Assembly: GCA_030737835.1 (NCBI GenBank)
Contig: CM060855.1
Coordinates: 17,868,378 to 17,932,377 of the forward strand
Source: Acorus gramineus
Taxonomy: Eukaryota; Streptophyta; Magnoliopsida; Acorales; Acoraceae
Direction: 5' to 3'
Length of the DNA: 64,000 bases
The position numbers and the translations under genes were made by a program. How positions within the stretch are numbered: the stretch's first letter is position 1; every line of letters starts with the position of its first letter. Positions 47,500 through 58,599 of the stretch are shown piece by piece. The notes beneath the pieces were generated by a model, which was not told the origin of the DNA, searched no databases, and saw only the letters and a program-made list of their open reading frames with translations.

Positions 47500-47950
47500 A
47501 AGACCCCCTAAATCCATCATTTATCAGATTTTAATTTTTACAATGACATTTTTTTCTGTGTGCACATACAAATGTAAGGTATGTTTGGAATCAATTGTTA
47601 ATTTTCTGATAATCAATTCAGTATTTTACGCATGGTTTGTCATTACATAACCATTTCAATTTCACACTTTAGATATGCAATATTACAAGCAGGATACTCA
47701 AATAGTTTATATTTATATATTGCATTTTTGAAGTTCTAGTTTGTTTTATAACTAAACAACAAATTTCATTTAATTAAATAAGTGAAATCAATAGTACATT
47801 TTATTTTTTATTTTGAAAATTTTCTGATATGCTGATATTTTTACAATTTAAGTACATCAATTTTCACAATATTTTTAATTTAGATATGCAAAAGTCAAAT
47901 AAACAATATTGAGAAATCGGAGGAAATTGATTAACATAATTTAATTATGT
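47500..47950. repeat. Dispersed repeat R, copy 4
   Basis: Most similar to 31780–32230, beginning at 'cagattttaatttttacaat' and ending at 'gagaaatcggaggaaattga'. No GATA sequence follows here. Confidence 0.6.
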
Positions 47951-48069
47951 CTTTAATTTAATTAATGTAACTCTTATTCCATAATCTTCCTTTCATTAAT
48001 CCCACATTTTCTTTTTGCATAAATATTTATTTTATGTCATATTTTGTTCAATAAATTCATTTATACATT

Positions 48070-48625
48070 ACTTATAATGTCTCAAGCATATATTAGAGGA
48101 ACTCTCAGTCTCCCTTAAGGGTTGTATTTTTATTTTTGATTAATGAATCTGAAAGTTTCATGATTCAAATATATAGTTTTGACATATTCGACTCAGATCT
48201 ATAATGATGTACCAAATAATTAAAAAATCCATTTGGATTTTCAAAAAAGAACTAAAAGATTCTTTTACCTGCTGCTGATGGATGATGTTTCTACTCACAA
48301 TTTGTGAATTATCATTTTGTAGAAGCAATATTCCCGAATAAATTCGTCACCTGGAAAAAGTATGAACTTAAATGGAAAAACTGAAACTATCATTTTTTGT
48401 CTCCAATTGACCCTTGACCTTTTAATGTGAAACTGAAATGCAAACAATCACCCGCATTCAAAAAATCGCGCATTTACTGATTCAACAAAAGCGACAAGGT
48501 CACATATTCCTATTATAAACACTAGCTCGGATTGAATAAAAACTATCATTACATCGACTAATAAATCAACAATGACACGCTTGAAGTGTGGAAAGCCTTC
48601 AAGTTCCAAAGATATATTTGGAACA
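48070..48625 (+). mobile_element. Decayed Ty1/copia fragment (integrase tail and spacer)
   Basis: Collinear with 57835–58320 and 58600–58950 of the copia element: 'ttctactcacaatttgtg' against 'tttaccgctcgatttgcg', 'agcaatattcccg', 'aatgtgaaactgaaatgcaa' and 'acacgcttgaagtgtggaa'. Heavily mutated with no open frame. Ends 0.35 kb from the 3' end of the TTC33-like coding sequence. Confidence 0.75.
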
Positions 48626-48975
48626 GTTTCCAGATTTGAAAATCATGGGATTCCAAAAGCAACCATATTTCTTCCTCTTTTATACATGAAAATAACACAC
48701 AACTTGTATCAGACGTTGAGACCTCAATAATTTCCATCTCCGTCGCCCATGGACGTAGGCAATCTTACCAAACCACAAATTAGTTTTTGTGCGATGTTGA
48801 TTGTTTTCCATCTGTTCTCACAATACTTCAAACCTAGATTCACAGCAGACAACATATAAAATTGATCCCTCGGACTTGCCCGAAGCACGAGGTTTCCCCA
48901 ACCAACGTCAGGTTACTCGTCATAAAAAAAAACATATAGAACTGACTTACGGTTTTTGGGATCTCGTGTAATGAG

Positions 48976-51900
48976 TCATGGCTCGGCCTTGTCTCTGACT
49001 GCATAGCGATTCTCTCTCGTGTCCAAACCAGATAAGTGAAGTCTTTTCCTTTTCTTTATAAGATTCAGGGCCGTTTCTCGGTCGGCCTGTGCTTCAATTG
49101 AATCAGGCTGCATTCAACAACAAACACACTCAAAATATAAGGTGATTTAAGAACAGAGAGCTTAAAAGCCAATATATATTGATTGACTGCTGATTGGAAG
49201 GATTTCAGAGGTACCTTAATTGATAAGGCTTTGTCAAAACTTTCGATGGATGTGTCAGGCTCTCCATAATTTAGTTGCGCTCTTGCAAGTGTGATCCATG
49301 CCTGCAGAATGTGTTTATCTGTAACTGAAGGACTTCAAATACAATAAAACTTCATTAATAGAGGACCAACAATATACTTGTTAAACAGTCTTATGATGTA
49401 TAAGAGAGGGTTTTGAAAGTTGGGAGTGGTTTAATCTATTGGATTATAAAAGGACTTTTCATGGTGTTTTCAGCAGCAGCTTTGTAAAGACATATATTGA
49501 GGTTGGAGATTTCATACACCATAAATCATGAAAATCATGGGTGAAATAAGACCAAGTTTTCATCATTATCCAATCAGAATGGATAAGATATATAAATTCT
49601 TAAATCTCCTTGGTTTCTAAATGATGATGTTAGCTTGACATCCCTATATCTGTACTCTGCAAGATACAAGCTCAACTGCATGAGTTTTAGTTAATTTTTA
49701 ACTTGTTAAATAACACCATTGTCTGCTTCTGGCTCAGATGGCTCGGGTACCTAACACCTGGATATCTCTGCTTTTGGCTCGGATGGCACTGTCTACACTA
49801 GAAACTCTAGCAGTTAATGGGCTGGTCTTCCACATCTCATGCCAAGGTGCAGTTGCAAGGGATGCAATCTCATTCAGTTGAGGTCTCCCTCCTTGTAATT
49901 GCCTCTTGAAATGGTTGAGGTTGGCCTAACCCCTCTCTTTCTAGGTTGTAAATTTCTGGTTATATCATTTGTAACTTTTTGGATATACCACTAACCATAG
50001 TAATACAAATTCTTTTTTACCCACCAAAAAAAAAAATAACACCATTGTTCAACCATTAAAACAAAATGTTATGAGAACACTGAACTAAAGAGAATGCTAA
50101 CATTAACATGCAACGGAATAAAAACCAACACCAAAGGCAGCCTCTAACTTTTGTAAATGAATTATTCTGGAAAGTTGATGAATTGGTACATGAACGGTGG
50201 AGGAGAAGAAAATGGAAGAGAGAATAAACACACTAGATAAGAAAAAGATATTAAAACCGAAGTAATCACTTTCAAATCCCTACAAATTACAACTATTAGT
50301 GGAAAAAATACAAACCTCAGCCCAAGAAGGTTCCAATTCTGTGGCCCCTACAATAAAACAATGAAACAGATAATGTAAAACATTCCATTTAATGTACCTA
50401 GGTTGTGAATCTATAAATTTAAACTCCAAAAAAAATACAGGAACCATAGATGCAGAAACTTTGCCACATCAATATACAAAACTTACTTGACAAATTTCTA
50501 AGTTTAGTTCTTAAATTAACAACAACTATATTTAAAAGGGCCATTGTGTTTTCATAAGGAGAGGTATCAATCCAACTAACAAACAGTTTTCATAAGGAGA
50601 GCTATTCATCCAACGAACAAACAATCTTCAAACCAAGTACAAATTTAGGACCCTATTACTGTCGTGACAATTGTTCTTTGTGCTCTTAATTCATGACACT
50701 TTCAATAGATGTCCAAAACATAATAAAGGGCAAAACCCAAACATTAAAAGACAATAAAAAAACAAGTACCTACAGATATAAATACATTAAAACATAAAAT
50801 CATTGGTGGTGGGTGGAGTGGGGGGGTGTAGCCTCTTTGCCAGTCACTCAGTCAATGTCTAGTTGTCTACCCTCACTCGCCCTTTCACGCTAGTTCTGTT
50901 GACAGATAGTTCAAAATCATGACACCAAAGTCTCCCTCCCTCCCTCCTGCTAGTGTAGAATGGGGATGATGTGGTCACTGTGAGAGAAACTACAGTCGAA
51001 AGTCAGGCTCAAGTCAAAGTTAGTCAATCAAGAAAGCTTTGTTCCCTTAAACAATACCCACTCAATGACGTAGTGTGGTGCCTACCAAATCACCAAGATC
51101 TCTTTTTTTTTTTTTTTTTTTTTTTGCAGTTGGTGACCAAATTACATACATCAGTGATTAAGGTAAATCATGATGTGCCATTAGAACATCAGAGATGCAA
51201 TCCCATACAAACTAAAATATATATAAAATAAAAAAATAAAAAATTCACAACCCTGCAATTCGCCTCCACAGAAATTATGAAGAAATTGATTCCAAATCAC
51301 AAATTGATAGGGTAATTATGAAAAGAGCATGACTTACTGGTAGCCGCTTTCAAGGCACCCCAAGCATCTCCAACCTCAAGCAAAACTTGAGCCTTCTGCT
51401 CATGCAAAACCGCATTTCCAGGCACCAAAGTGAGAGCCGCCTCCCACTTCACAAGCGCTTCACGATATCTCCCATCCTTCATTTAGAAGATACAAACACA
51501 CATGGAATTTCACCAGAAAAATCACCAATTAAAACATAAATCAAAACTTCAACTTTAGCATGTTGTTGAAACTACAAAACATGCCCAAGAGGACACTACA
51601 AACAATATTCAATAATATACAAAAAACAAATAGGAAAACAATGCTGTGATTTTATTTAAAAAATGCCCCCGAACAAGATGGAGACGAGGGATTTCCAAAC
51701 ATAAGAAAAATAAAATCAAGAATAGAAAACAAAACAAAAGGACCCCTTCCAAGGTGAGTTACCCTCAACAAATATCACAAGCCTCTCACGTTCCAAACCA
51801 ATTGTTTCCCATGATGGTGGAAGGCGTCTCTTCTTCTGATATCATGATAACCCAATTCGAAGAAGAGAGGCCCAAGTATTGTCAATGTAAAAACTCGTGT

Positions 51901-53524
51901 TTGAAGACATATTCATTACGTGTGAGCCATGCACCAACAAACTGCATGAGGCAAAAACTATTGAAACGTAGGACAAGATCTACGATCATCTCGCTTGCGT
52001 TTCTTCAAGAACCACTTCCACATTCCTTCTACATCCCCAAATAAGCATTGGGCACTGAGAACTAAACCCACATTCTCCCAAATCCGAATACTAAAGGTGC
52101 ACTAAAAAAATAGGTGATCTCTTTTTTCCTCATCCCTTTTGTAAAATTCGCATGTCCCATCAATATCATGCGCCCTCTTGTTCCGATTGGCTTTGGTAAG
52201 GGCCTTATCGAGCGTAAGCAACCACATGAAAAATCTAATTTTCAAGGGGTAACTTGTTTCCTCATCTAATCTTAAAGGTGTTCTCATGTTTCCTCATCTA
52301 ATACTCAACTATGATAAAAAAAAAAAAGTAGTTCAAAGTAGCAACCACATGAAAATTCTAATTTTCAAGGGGTAACTTGTTTCCTCATCTAATCTTAAAG
52401 GTGTTCTCATGTTTCCTCATCTAATATTAAAAGATTTGTAACTTGAGCATAGACATCTCCCTCCTCTGCCTAAGGCCCATCACTATGTTCTTCTAAAGCC
52501 TCGTGATTGTGCCACCAAAGAAAACCACCAACACTCAACACGTGGATTCAAAGAAAAACTGCTACGACACTGAGATCTAGTTTGATAACCCTTCTCATTT
52601 CGAAAAATGGCACTCTGAATTTTTATTTCATGTCGTCGTTCCTCAGCAGCCCAAACAAAATTTTCTTCATTCTTCCTTTTGATAGAATCAATCAACATTG
52701 TATTCTCAAATAAAGATAAATTCTTCTTCTGCTTAAACATATTTTTTTATAGATTAAGGGTCAGTTGAACGTTCATTCTCATTATGCTAAATCCTCCATT
52801 CTTGAACATTGCAGGCCAAATTTTTATTTCCACATAATCTATAATAACTGCATTGAGGAATTCTCTTATGGATCATAGTTATCAAATAAGGGTCAATTTA
52901 ACGTTCATTCTCATTCTGCTGGAACACCCATGAAAATTTTATTTGATATCCTCCATTCATGTATTCATTTTGGATATCGCAATCAAAATTTTCCCCTCCA
53001 CGAAATCTATCATAATTGGATTATTGAGAAAGAGGAATTCTCTTTCTAGACTAGAGTTGTCAAACTAGCGTCTTTTTATATATATATCGGGGGGACTACG
53101 ACCGTGAGGTCGAGCTGGAAAGGCTACCTCCGCCCGTTTGCCCCGGTCCCACGGAAATTTTTTTTGAATAATCACCAACAAACAGGTAGATAAGTCAGCG
53201 CTTTCTATTTTTCCCCTAATCACTGGATTACGGATGCTATGATTTTCAATTTCTATTTCTAAATCAGACTAAAAAAACAGAGGAATCTGAAATTGAGACA
53301 TATCTGACCTCAGCGAGTTGGTCTCCGAGGGAGCGGAAGGACTCGGCGAGGCGGGCGGGATGGTCTACCCCGCCGCCTCGTGATTCGGGTGAGGTCGAGG
53401 TTTCCGAGGCGCCTCGGGATGCGTTGTCGTCCTCCTCATTGAGGTCCTCACCTTCCTCAAATGGTAGGTTCTGACGGAGGCGTTTGACTCCGCCGGGCTT
53501 CTTCTTCTTCCACGCGATTTTCAT
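48976..53524 (-). CDS. TTC33: Tetratricopeptide repeat protein, TTC33-like (five exons, complete)
   Basis: Exons 53309–53524, 51338–51476, 50316–50347 (only 32 bp), 49215–49301 and 48976–49107 join with GT–AG borders and correct phase into 201 aa. The N terminus MKIAWKKKKPGGVKRLRQ and acidic linker are followed by TPR helices: AESFRSLGDQLAE, DGRYREALVKWEAALTLVPG, NAVLHEQKAQVLLEVGDAWG and LEPSWAEAWITLARAQLNYG, then EPDTSIESFDKALSIKPDSI and a basic tail (KKRKRLHLSGLDTRENRYAV) ending at TGA 48976. The order matches plant and animal TTC33, a small TPR protein of poorly known function, probably a protein-binding adaptor. Intron 1 (1.83 kb) holds LINE and SINE fragments. Start: the ATG at 53524 matches the family's MKIAW. 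The five-base-upstream-codon extension at 53539 is not expected. Gene looks intact. Confidence 0.9.
51640..52300 (-). mobile_element. LINE fragment in intron 1 of the TTC33-like gene
   Basis: On the minus strand KIRFFMWLLTLDKALTKANR … CEFYKRDEEKRDHLFF corresponds to the zinc-binding segment that follows reverse transcriptase in plant LINEs. IWENVGLVLSA…WKWFLKKRK follows downstream. Stops interrupt it and the RT domain is absent. Same strand as the host gene. Confidence 0.65.
52216..52430. repeat. Direct duplication of about 95 bp
   Basis: 'gcaaccacatgaaaa(a/t)tcta … cctcatctaat' at 52218–52305 is repeated at 52340–52427, separated by a short A-rich linker. Lies at the edge of the LINE fragment. 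Confidence 0.8.
53083..53206 (-). mobile_element. SINE body fragment
   Basis: Matches 1311–1430: 'gaaggctacctccgcc(c/t)(a/g)tttgcc', 'ggtcccacggaaa', 'aataatc(a/g)c(c/t)aacaaacaggt' and 'taagtcagcgc'. The tRNA-like head is missing. In intron 1 of the TTC33-like gene. Confidence 0.65.
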
Positions 53525-53539
53525 TGGCTTTTCAAACAA

Positions 53540-54544
53540 AAAAAAAAAAAACAGGGGATTTTGAGCCGAGTTGATAGGAATGGCAAAAAGAAAAAGGGTT
53601 TTTTAGTTTTCAGGACTCGTAAATATATCTATTTAAGTTTGATCTCTTATTTCTTTATATTTTGTTTTTAATCTTTAATTTTAAAAGATATATTTTTTTT
53701 TTGTCCCTTCTAGGGACTAAAAATAAAACTAAATAATTTAGGATAGGTCCCTCTTAGGAACTAAAAAGAAATATATCCTTTAAATCTGGAGACTAAAATC
53801 AAAACATGAAGAATTAAAGAATCGATCACTAAATCTTATAGTTTGTGGGGACTTAAAAATAAAAAATCTAAAAAAAAAGGGCTGTCATACACCTACCCTT
53901 CTTTTATTTTATTTAATAAGGAGTTGTTCGTTATTATTTCTATTGAAATGAAATGCTCACATTTTAATAAGGGTAAAACACATTTGACCCCGTCAAAGTT
54001 TTTGAAACCCGTAGAAACACTCCCTGAAGTTTAAAAATATGCATTTACACCCATTGTAGTTAGATTTTTCATTAAGATGAGATAAAAGTACTTTAAAATT
54101 ACTATTTTAGTTGTTTAATTAATTTTATAAATACTCAAAAAAGAGCCAAATTAACTTTGAATATGATTTATAATTATTAATTACTACAATACTTAAATCT
54201 TCAAATACATTTGGATCAATTTATTGTGAGAATTAACTCACACAACAGTTAATTAAAATGTGAAAATACGATAATGATTTAATTAAAATGGGTAAAATCG
54301 TATTTTTGTTTTATTTTAACGGAAAATTTAACGGCAGGGGGTGTAAGTGCATGTTTTGAAACTTCAGGGGGGTGTTTTTGCAGGTTTTAAAGACTTTATG
54401 AGGTCCAAACACAATTTACCCTTTTTTTAAACAAAAGAACTATATGTATCTAGAGCATAAGGGCTAATATGACCCTCAACAATTAGCCAAGAGGGCTGTA
54501 GTGACTTGAGCAGCAAAGCCTATGAAAATCAGTCCAACTCTGAA
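53540..54544. other. Upstream region of the TTC33-like gene
   Basis: No further gene. At 53965–54420 the segment 'ttgaccccgtcaaagtttttgaaacc…' and its near reverse complement '…ggttttaaagactttatgaggtccaaac' frame an AT-rich core, a degenerate foldback MITE. Confidence 0.45.
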
Positions 54545-54841
54545 GGGACTGGTTTTGACAAGGTGATAAGTAATGGGATAAGAGATAATTATGAGGATAC
54601 GTGAGTTGATTGACAGCTTATCCCTATTGGAAAAAAAAAATCGAGATAAACTGCGGACAGTTGTTCAAATTTTGAAATAAAAATGAGGATATTTTGTTCT
54701 ACTTTAAGGCTGGGATAACGTTTATCCCCATTTTTTATCCCACTTTTGATAAATATAAATATGAACAAAATTGATGGACTTTTTATCTTAAAAAATTAGA
54801 ATAATTTATCATCAAAACTTTAACCCCTTGTCAAATTAGCC
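54545..54841. mobile_element. Harbinger-type MITE, first of a tandem pair
   Basis: 297 bp. Left end GGGACTGGTTTTGACAAGG; reverse complement of right end GGCTAATTTGACAAGGGG. Inner GGGATAA/TTATCCC tracts. Followed by TAA and then a second copy. Confidence 0.7.
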
Positions 54842-54844
54842 TAA

Positions 54845-55141
54845 GGGGTTGGTTTGTAAACGAGATAAATAGCGGGATAATGGGTATTGTTGGGATAAGT
54901 AGGGGGAGGACAACTTATCCTGTTTTACATAAAAAATAATTAGCATAAAGTATTGACAATTGTTCTGATTTTAAAATAAAAATGGAGATATTTTTATATA
55001 TCTAAAGGTTGGAATAATATTTCTCCCAATCTTTTATCATAATTTTGACTAATTTGAATAAGGACAAAATTGATAAATTTTTTATCATCTAAAATTAACA
55101 CAACTTATGTTCAAAATCTTAACCCCTTATCAAATCAACTC
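54845..55141. mobile_element. Harbinger-type MITE, second of a tandem pair
   Basis: Also 297 bp and in the same orientation, beginning GGGGTTGGTTTGTAAACGAG and ending ccttatcaaatcaactc. Separated from the first copy only by TAA at 54842–54844. Outer flanks are GAA and AAA, so target duplications of TAA type are possible but decayed. Confidence 0.7.
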
Positions 55142-55527
55142 AAAGGAACAAAATCTTCTTTTTTTTTGACCTCCCGTGATGAGGGAGTGTGTGTCGGAAC
55201 AATACACCCACCCTTTTTTAGTCTCATTTTTTAACCTCTTACATCATTTGGAGGTCAAGAAACTATCATATAAATGTATATGACTTAAATGAGTGGCATA
55301 ACCAATGTCATCTCATCAACTACTTTTGGACATTTTTCTTGTTTTTTTAGCTCAACTAAAAATTGATTCCTCAATTTTTTTTTATAAGTAAAAATTGTTA
55401 TTCATTTTTATTTAAGAGCTAGGATTGTTGGGTACGTATCACAATCTTTAAAAATTATCTAAACTAATTTTTAAGATGCTACCTGAGTCATGAAAAATAT
55501 TTTATTAATTGTTGTCATTGTGTGACT
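55142..55527. other. Spacer
   Basis: AT-rich, no gene or clear repeat recognised. Confidence 0.4.
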
Positions 55528-55835
55528 TGTTGTGAATACGGTGGATAACCACCACTTCTCTAACCCATAACATCCCCACTTTTCAACTCCATAACTTCCC
55601 CCACTCTTCTATTCCATAACACTCTCATTATTGCCCCACTATCTCCCCCTCACCTCTATAGACTTGTAACTCATCACCTTTGGGATTCCTCTATGCACCC
55701 TATAAATAGAGGGATTCTCTCTTGTATTTAACTAACAAATATTAAATAAGAAATCTCTCTCTACTTCTCTTCTCTATATACTTGTGTGCTTTGTTTATAT
55801 ACTCTTATATATCATATTCTATTTAGTTTACAACA
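55528..55835 (+). repeat. 5' LTR of the copia element
   Basis: TGTTGTGAATACGGTGG … TTTACAACA. TATA box TATAAATAG at 55700–55708 with a CT-rich start region after it. Visible differences from the 3' LTR are scattered substitutions and small indels, so the insertion is not brand new. Confidence 0.85.
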
Positions 55836-55850
55836 CGTTATCAGCACGAG
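55836..55850 (+). other. Primer-binding site of the copia element
   Basis: CGTTATCAGCACGAG directly after the LTR. TATCAGCACGAG-type sites, complementary to an internal part of initiator-Met tRNA, are usual in plant copia elements. Confidence 0.65.
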
Positions 55851-56339
55851 AAGCTCTTTGTTAAAGAGAAAGGTTTGTATCGATGGGTTCTTAATGATCT
55901 ATATAAAAAATATACTCCCCCTTTATGTTATGTATTTTTATGTAAATCATCTACTACATACATATGATTAATTTTTTTTTTCAATATGCATGGACCGTAT
56001 GCAAATTATGTGTAGAACCCGTATACATCTATCTTTTATTTTCATCTGATGTACTGCATACATCTATCTTTTATTTTTTCATGCATGCAATCCCTATGAA
56101 AATTTTCCATACATATGTTATGATATGATTAATTTATGAAAACTAGTATGCAATTTTTCCATGCAACAGTATGCGGCATTTATCATTTGATTATTTATTT
56201 TTCATGTAACTGTTCTATGTTTGTCATCTTTTATTAAAATTTAAATATTATACATCGATGTAAACCAGAAGTTCTCACAAATATCAATTAATTTGATATT
56301 TATATTTGATTTGAAATTCATTTTAATGTTACAATGTCA

Positions 56340-57110
56340 TGTGTCCCTATAGGATCATACAAAAATTGTATTTATATGGATCCCTGAAGGATCATATAGA
56401 AGTTATGAATAATGTGTTCCAATAAGACCATGCAAATTTTATTCTATCCCTGAAGGACTATAAAAATTATTACATGGATCCTTGAAGAATCATGTAAAAG
56501 ATATGATTAAAAATGTCCCTGAAGGACTATGATTATATTGTATCCTTGAAGAATCATACAAATTTTATTTTATTTTATCCCTGAAGGACTGTACAAAAAT
56601 TATGATTATATGAATCTTTGAAGGATCATGTAAAATTTTATTTTGTTCTATCCCTGAAGGACTATACAAAAACCATGATTGTTCGTGTCCCTGTAGGACC
56701 AAACAAAAGTTATATGATATATTTTTCGGGTCATTGAAGGACCAAATAATAATAATAATAAAAAAATCCATGTATCCCAGCAGGAACATGTAAAATTTTA
56801 TTTTGTTCTATCCCTGAAGGACTATACAAAAATCATGATTGTTCGTGTCCCTGTAGGACCAAACAAAAGTTATATGATATATTTTTCGAGTCCTTGAAGG
56901 ACCAAATAATAAAAAAAAAGATCCATGTATCCCAGCAGGAACATGTAAAATTTTATTTTGTTCTATCCCTGAAGGACTATACAAAAATCATGATTGTTCG
57001 TGTCCCTGTAGGACCAAACAAAAGTTATATGATATATTTTTCGGGTCCTTGAAGGACCAAATAATAATAAAAAAAAGGATCCATGTATCCCAGCAGGAAC
57101 ATGTAAATTA
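56340..57110 (+). repeat. TCCCTGAAGGA-box array in the copia leader
   Basis: The motif (t)ccctgaaggac or ccttgaaggac recurs more than a dozen times at intervals of about 35–55 bp. From 56630 on, a larger unit of about 155 bp (attttgttctatccctgaag … cccagcaggaacatgt) is present three times, starting near 56638, 56795 and 56950. Non-coding in all frames. Confidence 0.82.
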
Positions 57111-57834
57111 TGATTAGATTTCACCATCATCATCATAATGAAGAGGATTTAAAGATTAATACCTCATTGACAAAGGTCCACCGGCCATTATGCCTCAAAT
57201 ATGCTCCAGTTGTAGCAATATTGAGAGCATTAATTTTATATATTCTCGTTGCCGAACAACGATTTTTTTAAAATATCATGTAACTCAACTCAATGGCATA
57301 GCATCATTACCCGAAGTAAATGCATTTTATTTTATGTTCGCCATGGAAGTTGTGGTCATGAATGATGAGATCATGATTTATATAGTTGAGAAAGCACAAC
57401 AATCATAGAGTTTGTAAAATATCTCAAATCACTAGAAGTGATTTGGTAAAACAAAAGTATAATTGAAGGGAAAAGGGTTGCAGAACAAACCCCTAACACA
57501 AGAAAAATGATTGTTATGTATTTGGTGCTTTAAAAATATGGTCACGTACCTGATGTACGATCAGACTTTTATAATTTTTATAATTATAATTTTTCTTTGT
57601 TATCTAAAATCCATTTTTCTTACTTTCATATTTATCTTATTTTTTGAGTTTAACATTAATTAATGCAAATGATAATATTATTTTTGGTACCAAGGCTCCA
57701 GAAGGGCAGATATCATGTTATCAAGAGATACAAAATTTTGTATCAACGATGCATTGTATTCATGTAGATCCAGAAGAAGTCCACTGAAGATACTATCTCA
57801 ACATATGCCATTTTAAAATTATGGAGTATCTATG
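57111..57834. other. Copia interior without recognisable domain
   Basis: Expected location of gag–protease–integrase, but no zinc knuckle, D(S/T)G or HHCC/DDE motif can be read in any frame. Confidence 0.5.
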
Positions 57835-58017
57835 CATTAATAATGTCTCATGCCAGAAGCATACATTAGAAAAGCTTTATGTTATCTCCTAAGGGTTATT
57901 ATAAATATCCATATTTACTCATATATACTAGAAGTTCTATGATCTTTATGATTTGACATGACCGTCTCGGATATCCATGATACACAATGCGTTGAACTAT
58001 TCATTTGGGTATATACT

Positions 58018-58320
58018 AAAGAACTAGAAGATTCTTTTGCTCGATGATAGTTTTTACCGCATGATTTGTGGATTTCCATTTTAATGAGACAATATTCCCG
58101 CCGTTAGGGGGAGGGAAGAACGTACCTGAAGTACGATCTGTTCCTGAAGAACAACGAGAATTATCGTGGAATACATCCACTCTGTCTTATCTAGACTCAC
58201 GTACCGCTCAACGTGAAAATCAAATTCCTAATGCACGCCAGATGCGTGATAGACCTATAGGTTCAAAAAAAAAAAAATTCAGCTCCCCAGAAGTGGAGAT
58301 CAAATGTAAAATCATGCTCT
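58018..58320 (+). pseudogene. Copia integrase C-terminal tail, extra broken copy
   Basis: FHFNETIFPPLGGGKNVPE … ELSWNTSTLSYLDSRTAQRE parallels the tail that precedes the RT frame at 58600–58760. A poly-A run at 58266 follows 'agacctataggttc', the point matching 58953–58966. So this is a second, shortened copy of the integrase tail and linker. Confidence 0.7.
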
Positions 58321-58599
58321 AATAATGCTCCAGAAGAAGTTATACATAATGTTCCAGAAGAGATTATGAACAATAGATCCACTTTCTCTAAAACTCTAGA
58401 AGAGTATAATGTCCATGAAGAGAAACGAGTTCCAGAAGTGACTACACAAACTCTTGAAGAGGAAAAGGTACCTAATAATATTAAGATCTCTATATTTTAT
58501 ATGCATATAAGAGAAATGTGGAATCGCAAATAAATGATCATCGATGACATATTTATCATACAAAGTAGATTCTCCTTCTATTATAAGATATCTTGAACC

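Noticed and set aside
52483..52740. Minus-strand 85-aa ORF as part of the intronic LINE
   Set aside because: Position is on the wrong side of the zinc-binding segment for a LINE tail and no family motif could be recognised.
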